From positions 1-64,000 of the forward strand of contig DVIA01000014.1 of assembly GCA_018711655.1 (NCBI GenBank): a stretch of DNA of 64,000 nt, given 5' to 3'. Position numbers and translations under genes: made by a program. Below are positions 1 through 8,689 of the stretch, piece after piece. The stretch is from Candidatus Pullichristensenella avicola (GTDB lineage Bacteria; Bacillota; Clostridia; Christensenellales; Aristaeellaceae). The number at the start of each line of letters is the position of its first letter. The stretch's first letter is position 1. The notes under the pieces were generated by a model. It did no database searches. It was not told where the DNA came from and saw only the letters and a program-made list of their open reading frames with translations.

Positions 1-38
1 TGCAAATACTCCCCGACCTTGACTGTGGCAAGGAAAGC

Positions 39-255
39 GGCTCCCCCACGCGCGCGGGGAATCTGGGACTAAGATAGACTGGGCGGACGCGACGTGGAAC
101 CGGCTCCCCCACGCGCGCGGGGAATCTGGGCTGATGGGCGCAGAGACGGGCAAGGCTGCGTTGGGGCTCCCCCACGCGCGCGGGGAATCTGGGGAACAGT
201 ATGGGGAGCCCAGCATTGCTTTTGTACGGCTCCCCCACGCGCGCGAGGAATCTGG
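39..255 (+). CRISPR. Type I-E-like CRISPR array, trailer end (4 repeats, 3 spacers)
   Basis: Four 28-bp repeats lie at 39-66, 102-129, 165-192 and 228-255, with an exact 63-bp period and three unrelated 35-bp spacers (67-101, 130-164, 193-227). Each repeat starts GGCTCCCC and ends GGGGAATCTGG, giving the CCCC/GGGG hairpin typical of type I-E repeats. The last repeat carries one G-to-A change (GCGCGAGGAA). A degenerate final repeat usually marks the leader-distal end, so the leader, the newest spacers and any cas genes should lie to the left, outside the window, with transcription on the + strand. Bases 1-38 are probably the preceding spacer. The I-E assignment rests on repeat form only. Confidence 0.88.
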
Positions 256-333
256 ACATTCCCCGCAGTGGAGCGCGGGGGCGGCGTTCTTTGTACAGCT
301 GCGCCGTTTCGGCAAATTTTACACGCGGCGTGC

Positions 334-362
334 TTGTCAAGGGCCTGGAAATGTGGTATAAT
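334..362 (+). promoter_or_regulatory. Sigma-A-type promoter for rplS
   Basis: A -35 box TTGTCA (334-339) and a perfect -10 box TATAAT (357-362) are separated by 17 bp. They sit about 75 bp upstream of the rplS start and just downstream of the CRISPR array. Confidence 0.8.
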
Positions 363-435
363 CGGCTTTGTGACATCGGGCGGTCCGCTGCCGCAGGCCG
401 GTTATGAACGCCCTGGAGAGGAAGGAGGCCCAGCA

Positions 436-777
436 ATGAATGAGATCATCCGTTCCATCGAGAGCGCCCAGCTCCGCAGCGACATTCCCGATTTCCGCGT
501 CGGCGATACCGTGCGCGTGTTCGTGAAGGTCGTCGAAGGTTCCCGCGAGCGTCTGCAGGCGTTTGAGGGCGTGGTCATCGCCCGCCGCAACGGCTCTGTG
601 CGCGAGACGTTCACCGTCCGCCGCACGTCCTACGGCGTGGGCGTGGAGCGCACGTTCCCCCTGCATTCCCCCCGCCTGGATCGCATCATGGTGATCCGCC
701 GCGGCAAGGTCCGTCGCGCCAAGCTGTACTATCTGCGTGAGCGCAGCGGCAAGGCTGCCAAGGTTAAGGAAAGGTAA
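436..777 (+). CDS. rplS: 50S ribosomal protein L19
   Basis: A 113-residue bL19 protein of the large subunit, lying at the 30S-50S interface. The sequence begins [20 protein letters not shown] and contains the L19 hallmarks [23 protein letters not shown] and the basic C-terminus [21 protein letters not shown]. The ATG at 436 is chosen because GGAGG (423-429 region) lies just upstream. The open frame continues further 5', but that part runs through CRISPR repeats and is not coding. A sigma-A-type promoter precedes it and a hairpin terminator follows at 788, so it can be transcribed as a single gene. RbgA, which acts on the 50S subunit, is the next gene. Confidence 0.97.
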   Translation: MNEIIRSIESAQLRSDIPDFRVGDTVRVFVKVVEGSRERLQAFEGVVIARRNGSVRETFTVRRTSYGVGVERTFPLHSPRLDRIMVIRRGKVRRAKLYYLRERSGKAAKVKER

Positions 778-787
778 TTCCCAAAGG

Positions 788-810
788 GAGCCGCGCAAGC
801 GGCTCTTTTT
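788..810 (+). terminator. Rho-independent terminator after rplS
   Basis: A 7-bp stem, GAGCCGC (788-794) with GCGGCTC (799-805) and a GCAA loop, is followed by TTTTT (806-810). Confidence 0.88.
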
Positions 811-837
811 GTATTTTCGCGCATTGGAGAGGACGCT

Positions 838-1722
838 ATGCCCACAATCAACTGGTATCCCGGCCATATGGCCAAATCGCGGCGGATGCTCGCAGAACAG
901 CTGCGCGCCGTAGACGCGGTCGTCGAACTGGTGGACGCGCGCGCGCCGCTTGCCAGCGCCAATCCCGACCTGCGCGCGCTCACGCGCGGCAAGGCGCGTC
1001 TGCTGGTGCTCAACAAGGCGGATCTGGCCGACGACGCCGCGACCTCGCGCTGGCTGGAAGCCTACCGCGCGAAGAACGTCATGGCCATGCGCTTCAATTC
1101 CAACGGCGGGCGCGTCAAGGAAATGCTCGAGCGCATCGCCCGCGCCACGCAGCCGTCTGTGGAACGCGCCGCCGCGCGCGGCGTGAAAAAAACGGTGCGG
1201 TTGATGGTGGTGGGCATTCCCAACGTTGGCAAGAGCACGTTCATCAACCGCCTCAACGGCGCATCTGTGGCCAAAGCCTCGGACCGCCCCGGCGTCACCC
1301 GCGCCAAGCAGTGGGTGAAACTCGGGCCGTACCTGGAAATGCTCGACACGCCCGGCATGCTGCCGCCGCGCCTGGACGACCAGCAGCGCGCGCAGACGCT
1401 GGCGTTTCTCGGCTCCGTGCGCGATCAGATTCTCGATACGCAGGAACTTGCCGGCGCGCTTTTGCGCCGACTGGCGCATCTCAAGCCCGATCTGGTTCGC
1501 GCTCGCTTCAAGCTGCCGGAAACGATCGAGTGGCTTGGCGCAGAAACGTCCCTGACCGCCCCTTCCCTGCCCGGCGAAGCGCTTTTGGAAGCCGCCTGCA
1601 GGGGGCGGGGCTGGCTCCTCTCCGGAGGGCGCTTCGATCTGGAGCGCGGCGCGGCGCTGGTGCTGGACGAATTCCGCGCCGGCAAGGTCGGAAAAATTTC
1701 GCTGGAGCTTCCGGAGGTGTGA
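838..1722 (+). CDS. rbgA: Ribosome biogenesis GTPase RbgA (YlqF)
   Basis: A 294-residue circularly permuted GTPase needed for late 50S assembly in Firmicutes. The permuted motif order is visible: G4 NKAD at about residues 59-62 comes before the P-loop GIPNVGKST (from about residue 126), followed by the G2-like RPGVTR and G3 DTPG. The N-terminus MPTINWYPGHMAKSRRML is characteristic of the family, and the C-terminal domain of about 100 residues has the usual RbgA length. The rplS-rbgA-rnhB order is conserved in Bacillus and Clostridia. Its stop codon ends one base before the rnhB ATG, suggesting translational coupling. Confidence 0.95.
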   Translation: MPTINWYPGHMAKSRRMLAEQLRAVDAVVELVDARAPLASANPDLRALTRGKARLLVLNKADLADDAATSRWLEAYRAKNVMAMRFNSNGGRVKEMLERIARATQPSVERAAARGVKKTVRLMVVGIPNVGKSTFINRLNGASVAKASDRPGVTRAKQWVKLGPYLEMLDTPGMLPPRLDDQQRAQTLAFLGSVRDQILDTQELAGALLRRLAHLKPDLVRARFKLPETIEWLGAETSLTAPSLPGEALLEAACRGRGWLLSGGRFDLERGAALVLDEFRAGKVGKISLELPEV

Positions 1723-1723
1723 C

Positions 1724-2347
1724 ATGCGCGAATCGGCAGAGGCGAAACTTGCGCGGCTGACGCGGATTGAAACCGATCTCTGGGCGCAGGGCGCGCGCGT
1801 GGCCGGCATCGACGAGGTCGGCCGCGGGCCGCTGGCCGGTCCCGTGGCGGCGGCCTGCGTCTGCATCTCTCCCCAAAAGCTCGTCCCGGGCGTGGACGAT
1901 TCCAAAAAGCTCTCCGAAAAGCGGCGCGAGGCCATCTATCCCCTGCTTCTGGAGGCGGCGGACTATGTGCGCACCGCCTTCATCGCGCCGGAGGTCATCG
2001 ACGAGGTGAATATCCTCAACGCCACAAAAATGGCCATGGAACAGTGCGCCGCGGGTTTTGACGGCCTGTTCCTGGTCGATGCGGTGACGGATCTGCGTCT
2101 GCCCGGGGAGGCGCATTCCATCATCCACGGCGACGCGCTCAGCTATATGATCGGCGCGGCCAGCATCGTGGCCAAGGTGGAGCGCGACCGCTATATGCTT
2201 CAGCTCGACGCGCGCTATCCGCAGTATGGTTTTGCGCGCAACAAGGGTTACGGCACCGCCGAGCACATCGCGGCGCTGAAGGCCTACGGTCCCTGCCCGG
2301 CGCACCGGCGCACGTTCATTGGCAGGATTCTCGGAGGCGACCTGTGA
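1724..2347 (+). CDS. rnhB: Ribonuclease HII
   Basis: A 207-residue type 2 RNase H that cuts RNA in RNA-DNA hybrids and removes misincorporated ribonucleotides. The family signature GIDEVGRGPLAGPVAAA is at about residues 27-43, with the acidic metal ligands in DEVGRG. A second acidic residue in LVDAVTD and the ASIVAKVERDRYM motif complete the active site. The C-terminal NKGYGTAEHIAALKAYGPCPAHRR is also typical. It follows rbgA by one base and its stop overlaps the GTG start of yraN. Confidence 0.95.
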   Translation: MRESAEAKLARLTRIETDLWAQGARVAGIDEVGRGPLAGPVAAACVCISPQKLVPGVDDSKKLSEKRREAIYPLLLEAADYVRTAFIAPEVIDEVNILNATKMAMEQCAAGFDGLFLVDAVTDLRLPGEAHSIIHGDALSYMIGAASIVAKVERDRYMLQLDARYPQYGFARNKGYGTAEHIAALKAYGPCPAHRRTFIGRILGGDL

Positions 2348-2700
2348 ACACGCGCGCGCTCGGCGCGCTCGGCGAGGACGCGGCCTGCGCCCATCTGGCC
2401 GCGAACGGCTACGCGATTCTCGCGCGCAATCTGCGCCTTGGCCGGGGAGAGTTGGACATTGTCGCCCGTAAAGGCGACGTGACGGTCTTTGTGGAAGTCA
2501 AATCCCGCCGCAACGCGCGCTTTGGCGCGCCGGCCGAGGCGGTCACGCCCCTGAAGCGACGCCGCATTCTCGACGCCGCCGCCTGCTATGCCGCGCAGAA
2601 CGGCCTTTGGGAGACGAAACTTCGCTTTGATGTGATCGAACTTCTGGACGGGGACGTCCGTCATATAGAAAGCGCCTTTGACGCGAGCGACTTTGTTTGA
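2344..2700 (+). CDS. yraN: YraN family protein (UPF0102)
   Basis: A 118-residue protein of the UPF0102/YraN family, which has a restriction-endonuclease-like fold and an unsettled role, often linked to DNA processing. The motif GRGELDIVARKGDVTVFVEV followed by KSR is the PD-(D/E)xK-like core (E-D-ExK). It starts with GTG at 2344, overlapping the rnhB stop by 4 bp. The rnhB-yraN-comM-dprA neighbourhood is common in Firmicutes and agrees with a DNA-related role. Confidence 0.9.
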   Translation: MNTRALGALGEDAACAHLAANGYAILARNLRLGRGELDIVARKGDVTVFVEVKSRRNARFGAPAEAVTPLKRRRILDAAACYAAQNGLWETKLRFDVIELLDGDVRHIESAFDASDFV

Positions 2701-2792
2701 GGATTTGCCACGCTTTCGCCGCGTTTTCAAAGAGGATTCTGCGCATCGCGCATGGAAACAATAAACGCAACGCTATTTCAGGAGCTTTTCAT

Positions 2793-5700
2793 ATGCGCAA
2801 ACTGTTGCCGATCTTTCTGGTTTTTTTGCTTCTTGCGCCCTCTGTTCTGGCTGAGGGCGGCGGCCTATTGGTCAACGGTTCCGTGGACGAGGTCAGCGCC
2901 GCCGGCTATCCCGTGGGCTGGTATCAGGATATGTGGTTCACGCAGGAGGGCGTCTCCGCGCTGTCGGTCAAAGACGGCGGCGTAGAAGGCGCGTGTCTGT
3001 ATGTCTCCAGTTCGAGCGTGAACGACGCGCGCTGGGCGCAGGACGTCTCCGTAGAATCGAACACCGTCTACCGCTTCAGCGCCATGGTGCGCGCCGAGGG
3101 CATCGGCGCGGGCGGCTACGGGGCCAATCTCTCCATCGGCGGGCTGAGCGTATATTCGGAAATGCTCTACGATACCGACGGAGAGTGGGTGGAGCTTTCC
3201 CTGACCGGCCGCACCGGTCCGGAGCAGACGTCGATGACGGTGTTTGCGCGCATCGGCGGCTATGGCGACGAAAACCTCAACACCGGCAGCGCCTGGTTTG
3301 ACGACCTCTCCCTGGAGAAGGTGCCGGACGCCGAGGCGGGCGACGTCGTCTATAACTTTTACGCCGAAAGCGCCGGAAGCGGTTGGACGCAGACGCCCGC
3401 GGCCGAAGAGGAGCCGACCCGCTATACCCCGACGCTGCTTCTGGGCGCGTTCGGTTACGCGCTGGCTGTCGTCGCCTTCGCGCGCAAGGCGCGTTCGCCG
3501 CTGGCGGTGCGGCAAAGCCGCGTGCCGTGGATCCTTGGCGGCGTTTTGCTGGCGGCGCTGGTCCTGCGCCTTATCGTCGCGGCGAAAATCCGCGGTTACA
3601 ACACGGATATCGGCTGCTTCGAGGCCTGGTCGGAGCGCATGGCCGCCGTCGGCCCGCTCAATTTCTACAGCGAGGATTATTTCTGCGATTATCCGCCGGG
3701 ATACATGCTATTGCTCGCCCCCGTGGCGCTTTTGCGCAGTGTTTTGGGCGTCGCCTACGATTCCGTTACGCATGTGACGCTGCTTAAACTTTTGCCCATT
3801 TTCTGCGACCTTGCGGGCGCGCTGTTTGTCTACCGCTTCTGCAGCAAGCGCCTGAATGAGCGCGCGGCGCTGCTTCTGTGCGCCTTCTATGCCTTCAACC
3901 CCGCCGTGCTGGTAGACTCCGCCGCCTGGGGTCAGATCGACTCGGTGCTGGCGCTCGCGCTGGTCGTCAGCGCGCTGCGCATGGCCGAGGGCGGATATAT
4001 CTCCTCTCTGGCGGCCTTTGCCGTTGCGGCGCTGATCAAGCCGCAGGCGCTGCTGTTTGCGCCGGTGGGGCTTGCGGCGATGGCGACGCGCATCGTTTGC
4101 CGCTTCCGCGATCCCGCCGTTGACAAACGGCAGGCGCGGCGCGAGCTGCTTCGGGCGCTGTCGGGCGCGGGCGTGGCGCTGGTCATCCTCTGGGGCATGG
4201 CGCTGCCCTTCAGCTATCGGAACATCGACGGCTTTGCCAGTTTTTTTGCCGCACCCATGGAATGGCTGTGGGAAAAGCTCTTTGGCGCCACGCAGGGCTA
4301 TCGGTACATGACGGTCAACACCCTCAACCTCTACGTCGTTCTCGGCCAGAACTGGCTGCGGCTGGAAGAGGCCGGGGCCTGGCCCTATATCGCCTGGACG
4401 CTGTTCGTGTTTTCGTACATCTACGTCGTCTTTTTGCAGGCGTTCTCCCGGGACGCGCGCAAGATCTTTTTAAGCGGCGCGGTGCTGATCGTGCTGATAT
4501 GCACCTTCGCGCCGATGATGCACGAGCGCTACGTCTATCCGGCGCTTATCCTGCTGCTTTTCGCCTACGCCGAATGCCGCGACCGGCGCCTGCTGTATGC
4601 GACGCTGACGCTGAGCGTGACGCTGTTTTTGAACGAGGCGCTGGTGCTGCAGGGCGGCATGACCGAACTCAACTACGGCCATCTCTCCGCTTCGGAAGCC
4701 TGGCTGAACGTCCTGCTTTCCGCGATCAACGTCCTCAACGCGCTGCTGCTGGCCTGGACGGCGGCGGACGTTTGCCTGCGAAAGCGCGTGCTGCCGCTTC
4801 CTCCGCCGCGCAAGCGTCCCGCGCCGAGGGCGGAAACGGGCTACAAAATGGGGCTCAAGCGCCTGGACGTGCTGCTGATGGCGGCGGTAACGGCGCTCTA
4901 CGCGGTCGTTGCCTTCGTCAACCTCGGCGACACGCGCGCGCCGCAGACCGAGTGGGTGTCCACAACCTCGGGCGAGGAAGTGGTGTTCGATCTTGGGGAG
5001 GAACGCGAATTCATTTTCACCTATTACGGCGGCATCTGCTCGACAAATTTCACCCTCAGCTTTTCCAGCGACGGCGAGACATGGACCGAGCCGGTCGAAG
5101 CCCTTTACGATCAGGGCCAGATCTTCCGCTGGCTGTGGCTCAATGAAAGCGGCGCGACGAACACCGCGCGCTATGTGCGCCTTACCGTGCAGCCTTCCAC
5201 CGCCATGCCCGGCAGCGCCATGGCGCCGCTGCGCCTGCGCGAGGTAGGTTTCCTGGATGCAAACGGCGATCCCTGGCCCGTGGTCTCGGTCACAAGTTCG
5301 CTTCCGGAAACCGCTGCGACGCAATCGGCGGGCTTTGACGCCGACGGCGTCTGGACGGAAGGGGCCGCCTTTTCCTTTGCAGAGGCGGACGGCGCTTCCG
5401 CCGAAGCGGCCGACCCGGCCCTGCTCGTGGACGAGCAGGACGTGGTGCCCGCCTATCCCTCCTATCTCAATTCCACCTATTTTGACGAGATCTATCACGC
5501 CCGCACCGCCTACGAGCAGATCCACTACGACGAATTTGACAGCGCTTACGAGTGGACGCATCCGCCGCTGGGCAAGACGCTGATGATGATCGGCATCGAA
5601 CTGTTCGGCATGACGCCGTTTGGCTGGCGCTTCATGGGGGCGCTGATCGGCGTAATGATGCTGCCGGTGATGTACCTTCTGGTCAAGCAGCTGACCAAGC

Positions 5701-7118
5701 GCACCGACCTTTCCTGCATCGCCATGTTCCTCCTGGCGGTGGATTCGATGCACTTTACGCAGACGCGCATCGCGACCATCGACAGCTATGCGGTGTTCTT
5801 TATCATGGTGATGTACCTGTTCATGTTCCGCTACAGCCAGATGCGCTGGCGGCGCGACGGCTTTGCGCGCTCGCTTTTGCCGCTGGGGCTTAGCGGGCTG
5901 TTCATGGGCGTCGCCTGGGCGACGAAGTGGATCGGTATCTATGGCTCCGTCGGCCTTGCGGTCATCTTTTTCTGGACGGTGTGGAAAAACCTGCGCGCGG
6001 AAATCCGCCTTTGGAGGGCGCGCGGCGCCGTGGCGGCAAAGCGCCTGGCCTGGAAAGGCGTTTCGAAGCCCAGCGCGCGGCGCGGCCGGCGCAAGGGCGG
6101 CGCGGAATCGGCCGTTTTCGCCGTCTGCTGGCGCGAAGAAGCGCTGGCCGTACATGTGGGAGGGGCGGCGCATCCGGGCGCGCGCGCGGCGAAGGGGCGA
6201 CGGCCTGTTCCCCGCGCGCCGCACAGGTCGAGCGTTCTTCTCTTTGTGTGCATGTGGCTGGGAATGCTTTTGTGCCTTGTCTCCTGCGCCGCCGTCATTT
6301 TGGATATGTCGGGGCTGCTGGCGCTTTCCATGTCCCTGCCCGGGCGCTGCCTGCGTCTGCTGGCGCGCTTCTGGGTGGCGGGACTGCTGCTGGGCGTCTG
6401 CGCGGCATCCGTCTCCATGGCGCTGCTGTGCGCGCGGGATCGCGGCGTTCTGCGCCGTCTGGCCGTGCTTTCGGCGTTCTGCGTGCTGGCGTTCGTTGTC
6501 GTGCCGCTGCTGATCTACTATTTCTCGTACTTCTGGCAACTGCGCGTCAGCGGAAATTTCAATATCGCCAAAGTCGTCACCCTGCAGCGCGACATTTTCA
6601 GCTATCACGCCGGCCTGAGCGGCGATACGCACGCCTTCCGCTCCGAATGGTACGAATGGCCGGTGATCGCCTGGCCGATGTGGTTCTATTCCGGTTCGAG
6701 TTACCTCTCCCCGGGCATGATCTCCTCCATTTCCTGCATGGGCAATCCTGCGGTGTTCTGGTTCGGGCTGGCGGCGATCCTCTACGTCGCCGTGCGCTGC
6801 GCCTGGGAAAAGCGCGCCCCGCGCGCGTTTGCGCTGGTATTGATCGGCTTTCTGTCGCAGTACCTGCCGTGGGTGCTGGTGCCGCGCTCAACGTTCATCT
6901 ACCACTACTTTGCCAGCGTGCCGTTTATCATCATGGCCTCGGTGCTGCTGTTGGGGCGCGTGCGCCGGCGTTCGCGGGACGGCTTTATCGCCGCCGCGGT
7001 GGTTCTGTGCGTGGCGGCCTTCGCGCTGTTTGCCGCCTTCTACCCGCTGGAGAGCGGATTGCCGGTTTCGCGCGCCTACGCGCAGCTGCTGCGCTGGTTC
7101 AACTGGGTGAATTTCTGA
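2793..7118 (+). CDS. Giant two-module GT-C membrane glycosyltransferase (PMT/GT39-like)
   Basis: A 1441-residue membrane protein. The ATG at 2793 follows AGGAG and starts a signal peptide (MRKLLPIFLVFLLLAPSVLA). Modules in order: an extracytoplasmic beta-rich, CBM-like domain (about 25-190); a first polytopic GT-C module with the early acidic loop YNTDIGCFEAW and DYPPGYMLLL (about 205-690); a second exported beta domain resembling a discoidin/F5-8C fold (about 715-860); and a second GT-C module with the PMT signature YFDEIYHARTAYE plus THPPLGK (about 895-1441). The PMT family transfers sugars from polyprenyl-phosphate carriers to outside acceptors; that activity is inferred here. A very basic Ala/Arg/Gly-rich loop at about 1066-1146 has no obvious homology. 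Donor and acceptor are unknown. Confidence 0.8.
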   Translation: MRKLLPIFLVFLLLAPSVLAEGGGLLVNGSVDEVSAAGYPVGWYQDMWFTQEGVSALSVKDGGVEGACLYVSSSSVNDARWAQDVSVESNTVYRFSAMVRAEGIGAGGYGANLSIGGLSVYSEMLYDTDGEWVELSLTGRTGPEQTSMTVFARIGGYGDENLNTGSAWFDDLSLEKVPDAEAGDVVYNFYAESAGSGWTQTPAAEEEPTRYTPTLLLGAFGYALAVVAFARKARSPLAVRQSRVPWILGGVLLAALVLRLIVAAKIRGYNTDIGCFEAWSERMAAVGPLNFYSEDYFCDYPPGYMLLLAPVALLRSVLGVAYDSVTHVTLLKLLPIFCDLAGALFVYRFCSKRLNERAALLLCAFYAFNPAVLVDSAAWGQIDSVLALALVVSALRMAEGGYISSLAAFAVAALIKPQALLFAPVGLAAMATRIVCRFRDPAVDKRQARRELLRALSGAGVALVILWGMALPFSYRNIDGFASFFAAPMEWLWEKLFGATQGYRYMTVNTLNLYVVLGQNWLRLEEAGAWPYIAWTLFVFSYIYVVFLQAFSRDARKIFLSGAVLIVLICTFAPMMHERYVYPALILLLFAYAECRDRRLLYATLTLSVTLFLNEALVLQGGMTELNYGHLSASEAWLNVLLSAINVLNALLLAWTAADVCLRKRVLPLPPPRKRPAPRAETGYKMGLKRLDVLLMAAVTALYAVVAFVNLGDTRAPQTEWVSTTSGEEVVFDLGEEREFIFTYYGGICSTNFTLSFSSDGETWTEPVEALYDQGQIFRWLWLNESGATNTARYVRLTVQPSTAMPGSAMAPLRLREVGFLDANGDPWPVVSVTSSLPETAATQSAGFDADGVWTEGAAFSFAEADGASAEAADPALLVDEQDVVPAYPSYLNSTYFDEIYHARTAYEQIHYDEFDSAYEWTHPPLGKTLMMIGIELFGMTPFGWRFMGALIGVMMLPVMYLLVKQLTKRTDLSCIAMFLLAVDSMHFTQTRIATIDSYAVFFIMVMYLFMFRYSQMRWRRDGFARSLLPLGLSGLFMGVAWATKWIGIYGSVGLAVIFFWTVWKNLRAEIRLWRARGAVAAKRLAWKGVSKPSARRGRRKGGAESAVFAVCWREEALAVHVGGAAHPGARAAKGRRPVPRAPHRSSVLLFVCMWLGMLLCLVSCAAVILDMSGLLALSMSLPGRCLRLLARFWVAGLLLGVCAASVSMALLCARDRGVLRRLAVLSAFCVLAFVVVPLLIYYFSYFWQLRVSGNFNIAKVVTLQRDIFSYHAGLSGDTHAFRSEWYEWPVIAWPMWFYSGSSYLSPGMISSISCMGNPAVFWFGLAAILYVAVRCAWEKRAPRAFALVLIGFLSQYLPWVLVPRSTFIYHYFASVPFIIMASVLLLGRVRRRSRDGFIAAAVVLCVAAFALFAAFYPLESGLPVSRAYAQLLRWFNWVNF

Positions 7119-7151
7119 GTGGAGCCTTTGGCTCCGGAAAGGGGAAGGGCC

Positions 7152-8687
7152 ATGCTTGCGTCCATCCTGAGCCTGGGTCTTGCGGGCATTGAGGGTTTTG
7201 TGGTCACGGTCGAGGTCAATCTTGCGCCGGGCATGCCTGCCTTTGACGTGGTCGGCCTGCCGGATGCGGCGGTGCGCGAATCGCGCGAGCGCGTGCGGGC
7301 CGCGCTGCGCAACTGCCATTTCCCCTTCCCCGCCGAGCGCCTGACGGTCAACCTCGCGCCGGCGGATATGAAAAAGGAGGGCCCGGCCTTTGATTTGCCC
7401 ATCGCCCTGGGAACGCTTTCATGCGCAGGCGTGATGGATGCAAGCGCGCTTTTGCAAACCGCGGCGCTGGGCGAGCTTTCTCTGGAGGGCGCGGTGCGCC
7501 CGGTGCGCGGCGCGCTGCCGATGGTCATTTCGGCGCTGGAGGCGGGCGTTCGGCGCATAATGCTTCCCGAGAAAAACGTCAACGAAGTGCGCTGCATAGA
7601 GGGCGTCGATATTCTTGGCGTTTCGCATCTGAAAGAGGCCGTCGCGCATTTTACGGGTGAAAAGCCGCTTCGCCCCATCGCGCCGGTAAAGTATGCGCAG
7701 TTGCTTTCGCGGCGCGAGCACAGCGTCGATTTCCGCCATGTGCGCGGGCAGCGATCGGCCAAGCGCGCTTTGGAGATCGCCGCCGCGGGCGGGCACAACG
7801 TGCTGATGATCGGCCCGCCCGGCTCCGGCAAGACGCTGATGGCGCGCTGCCTGCCGACCATCCTGCCGGACATGACCTTCCAGGAGGCGCTGGAAACGAC
7901 GCGCATCCACTCCGTTGCCGGCTGCGTTCCGGAAACGGGCCTGCTCACCGAGCGGCCGTTCCGCTCGCCGCACCATACCGCCTCGCACGCGGCTCTGGTG
8001 GGCGGCGGCGCCGGGGCGCTGCCCGGGGAGATCTCCAAGGCGCACAACGGCGTGCTCTTTCTGGACGAATTGCCCGAATATCGCCGCGACGTGCTCGAAG
8101 CCCTGCGCCAGCCCCTGGAGGACGGCTTTGTCACCGTTGCGCGCGTGAACGCGCAGGCCACCTACCCGGCGCAATTCGCCCTGGTCTGTTCCATGAACCC
8201 CTGTCCCTGCGGGAACCTCGGCAGCCGCACGCAGCCGTGCCGCTGCACGCCAATGCAGATCCGCCGCTACCTCAACCGCATCTCCGGGCCGTTGCTCGAC
8301 CGCATCGACATGCACATCGAAGTGGAATCCATTCCCGCCGAACGCCTTTCCGGGCCGTCCGACGAGGAACCCTCCGCCGCCATCCGCGCGCGGGTCGAAG
8401 CGGCGCGCGCCCGCCAGGCGGCGCGCTACAGGGACGATCTTGGCGATGTGCGCGTCAACGCCCGTCTCAACGCGCGCACGCTCAACCGCGCCTGCCCGAT
8501 GACGGACGCCGCGCGGTCGCTTCTGGAGCTTTCCAGCGAAAAGCTGAACTTTTCCAATCGCGCCTATACGCGCATCCTCAAGGTCGCCCGCACCATCGCC
8601 GACCTGGCGGAGGCGGATACAATCGGCGAGGAGCACATCTCAGAAGCTGTGCAGTATCGCACCCTCGACCGCAAATACTGGGGGTAG
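7152..8687 (+). CDS. comM: YifB/ComM family Mg-chelatase-like AAA+ ATPase
   Basis: A 511-residue protein with an N-terminal ChlI-like domain (MLASILSLGLAGIEGF, VVGLPDAAVRESRERVR), a central AAA+ module with Walker A GPPGSGKTLMAR and Walker B GVLFLDELPEY, and a C-terminal Mg-chelatase domain with a Cys-rich CSMNPCPCGN segment. In naturally competent bacteria ComM is a helicase promoting branch migration during integration of transforming DNA; in Firmicutes the role is less clear. The ATG at 7152 is preferred because AGGGG-type Shine-Dalgarno sequence precedes it and the family begins at this point. dprA follows 2 bp later. Confidence 0.9.
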   Translation: MLASILSLGLAGIEGFVVTVEVNLAPGMPAFDVVGLPDAAVRESRERVRAALRNCHFPFPAERLTVNLAPADMKKEGPAFDLPIALGTLSCAGVMDASALLQTAALGELSLEGAVRPVRGALPMVISALEAGVRRIMLPEKNVNEVRCIEGVDILGVSHLKEAVAHFTGEKPLRPIAPVKYAQLLSRREHSVDFRHVRGQRSAKRALEIAAAGGHNVLMIGPPGSGKTLMARCLPTILPDMTFQEALETTRIHSVAGCVPETGLLTERPFRSPHHTASHAALVGGGAGALPGEISKAHNGVLFLDELPEYRRDVLEALRQPLEDGFVTVARVNAQATYPAQFALVCSMNPCPCGNLGSRTQPCRCTPMQIRRYLNRISGPLLDRIDMHIEVESIPAERLSGPSDEEPSAAIRARVEAARARQAARYRDDLGDVRVNARLNARTLNRACPMTDAARSLLELSSEKLNFSNRAYTRILKVARTIADLAEADTIGEEHISEAVQYRTLDRKYWG

Positions 8688-8689
8688 GC

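Noticed and set aside
94..435. Upstream extension of the rplS frame through the CRISPR repeats
   Set aside because: The translated part repeats the CRISPR repeat itself (APPRARGIW), and the L19 family starts at 436 behind a good ribosome site and promoter.
4470..6632. 720-residue open frame on the - strand across the giant transferase
   Set aside because: Shadow of the real + strand gene; no recognisable domain, composition typical of antisense high-GC frames.
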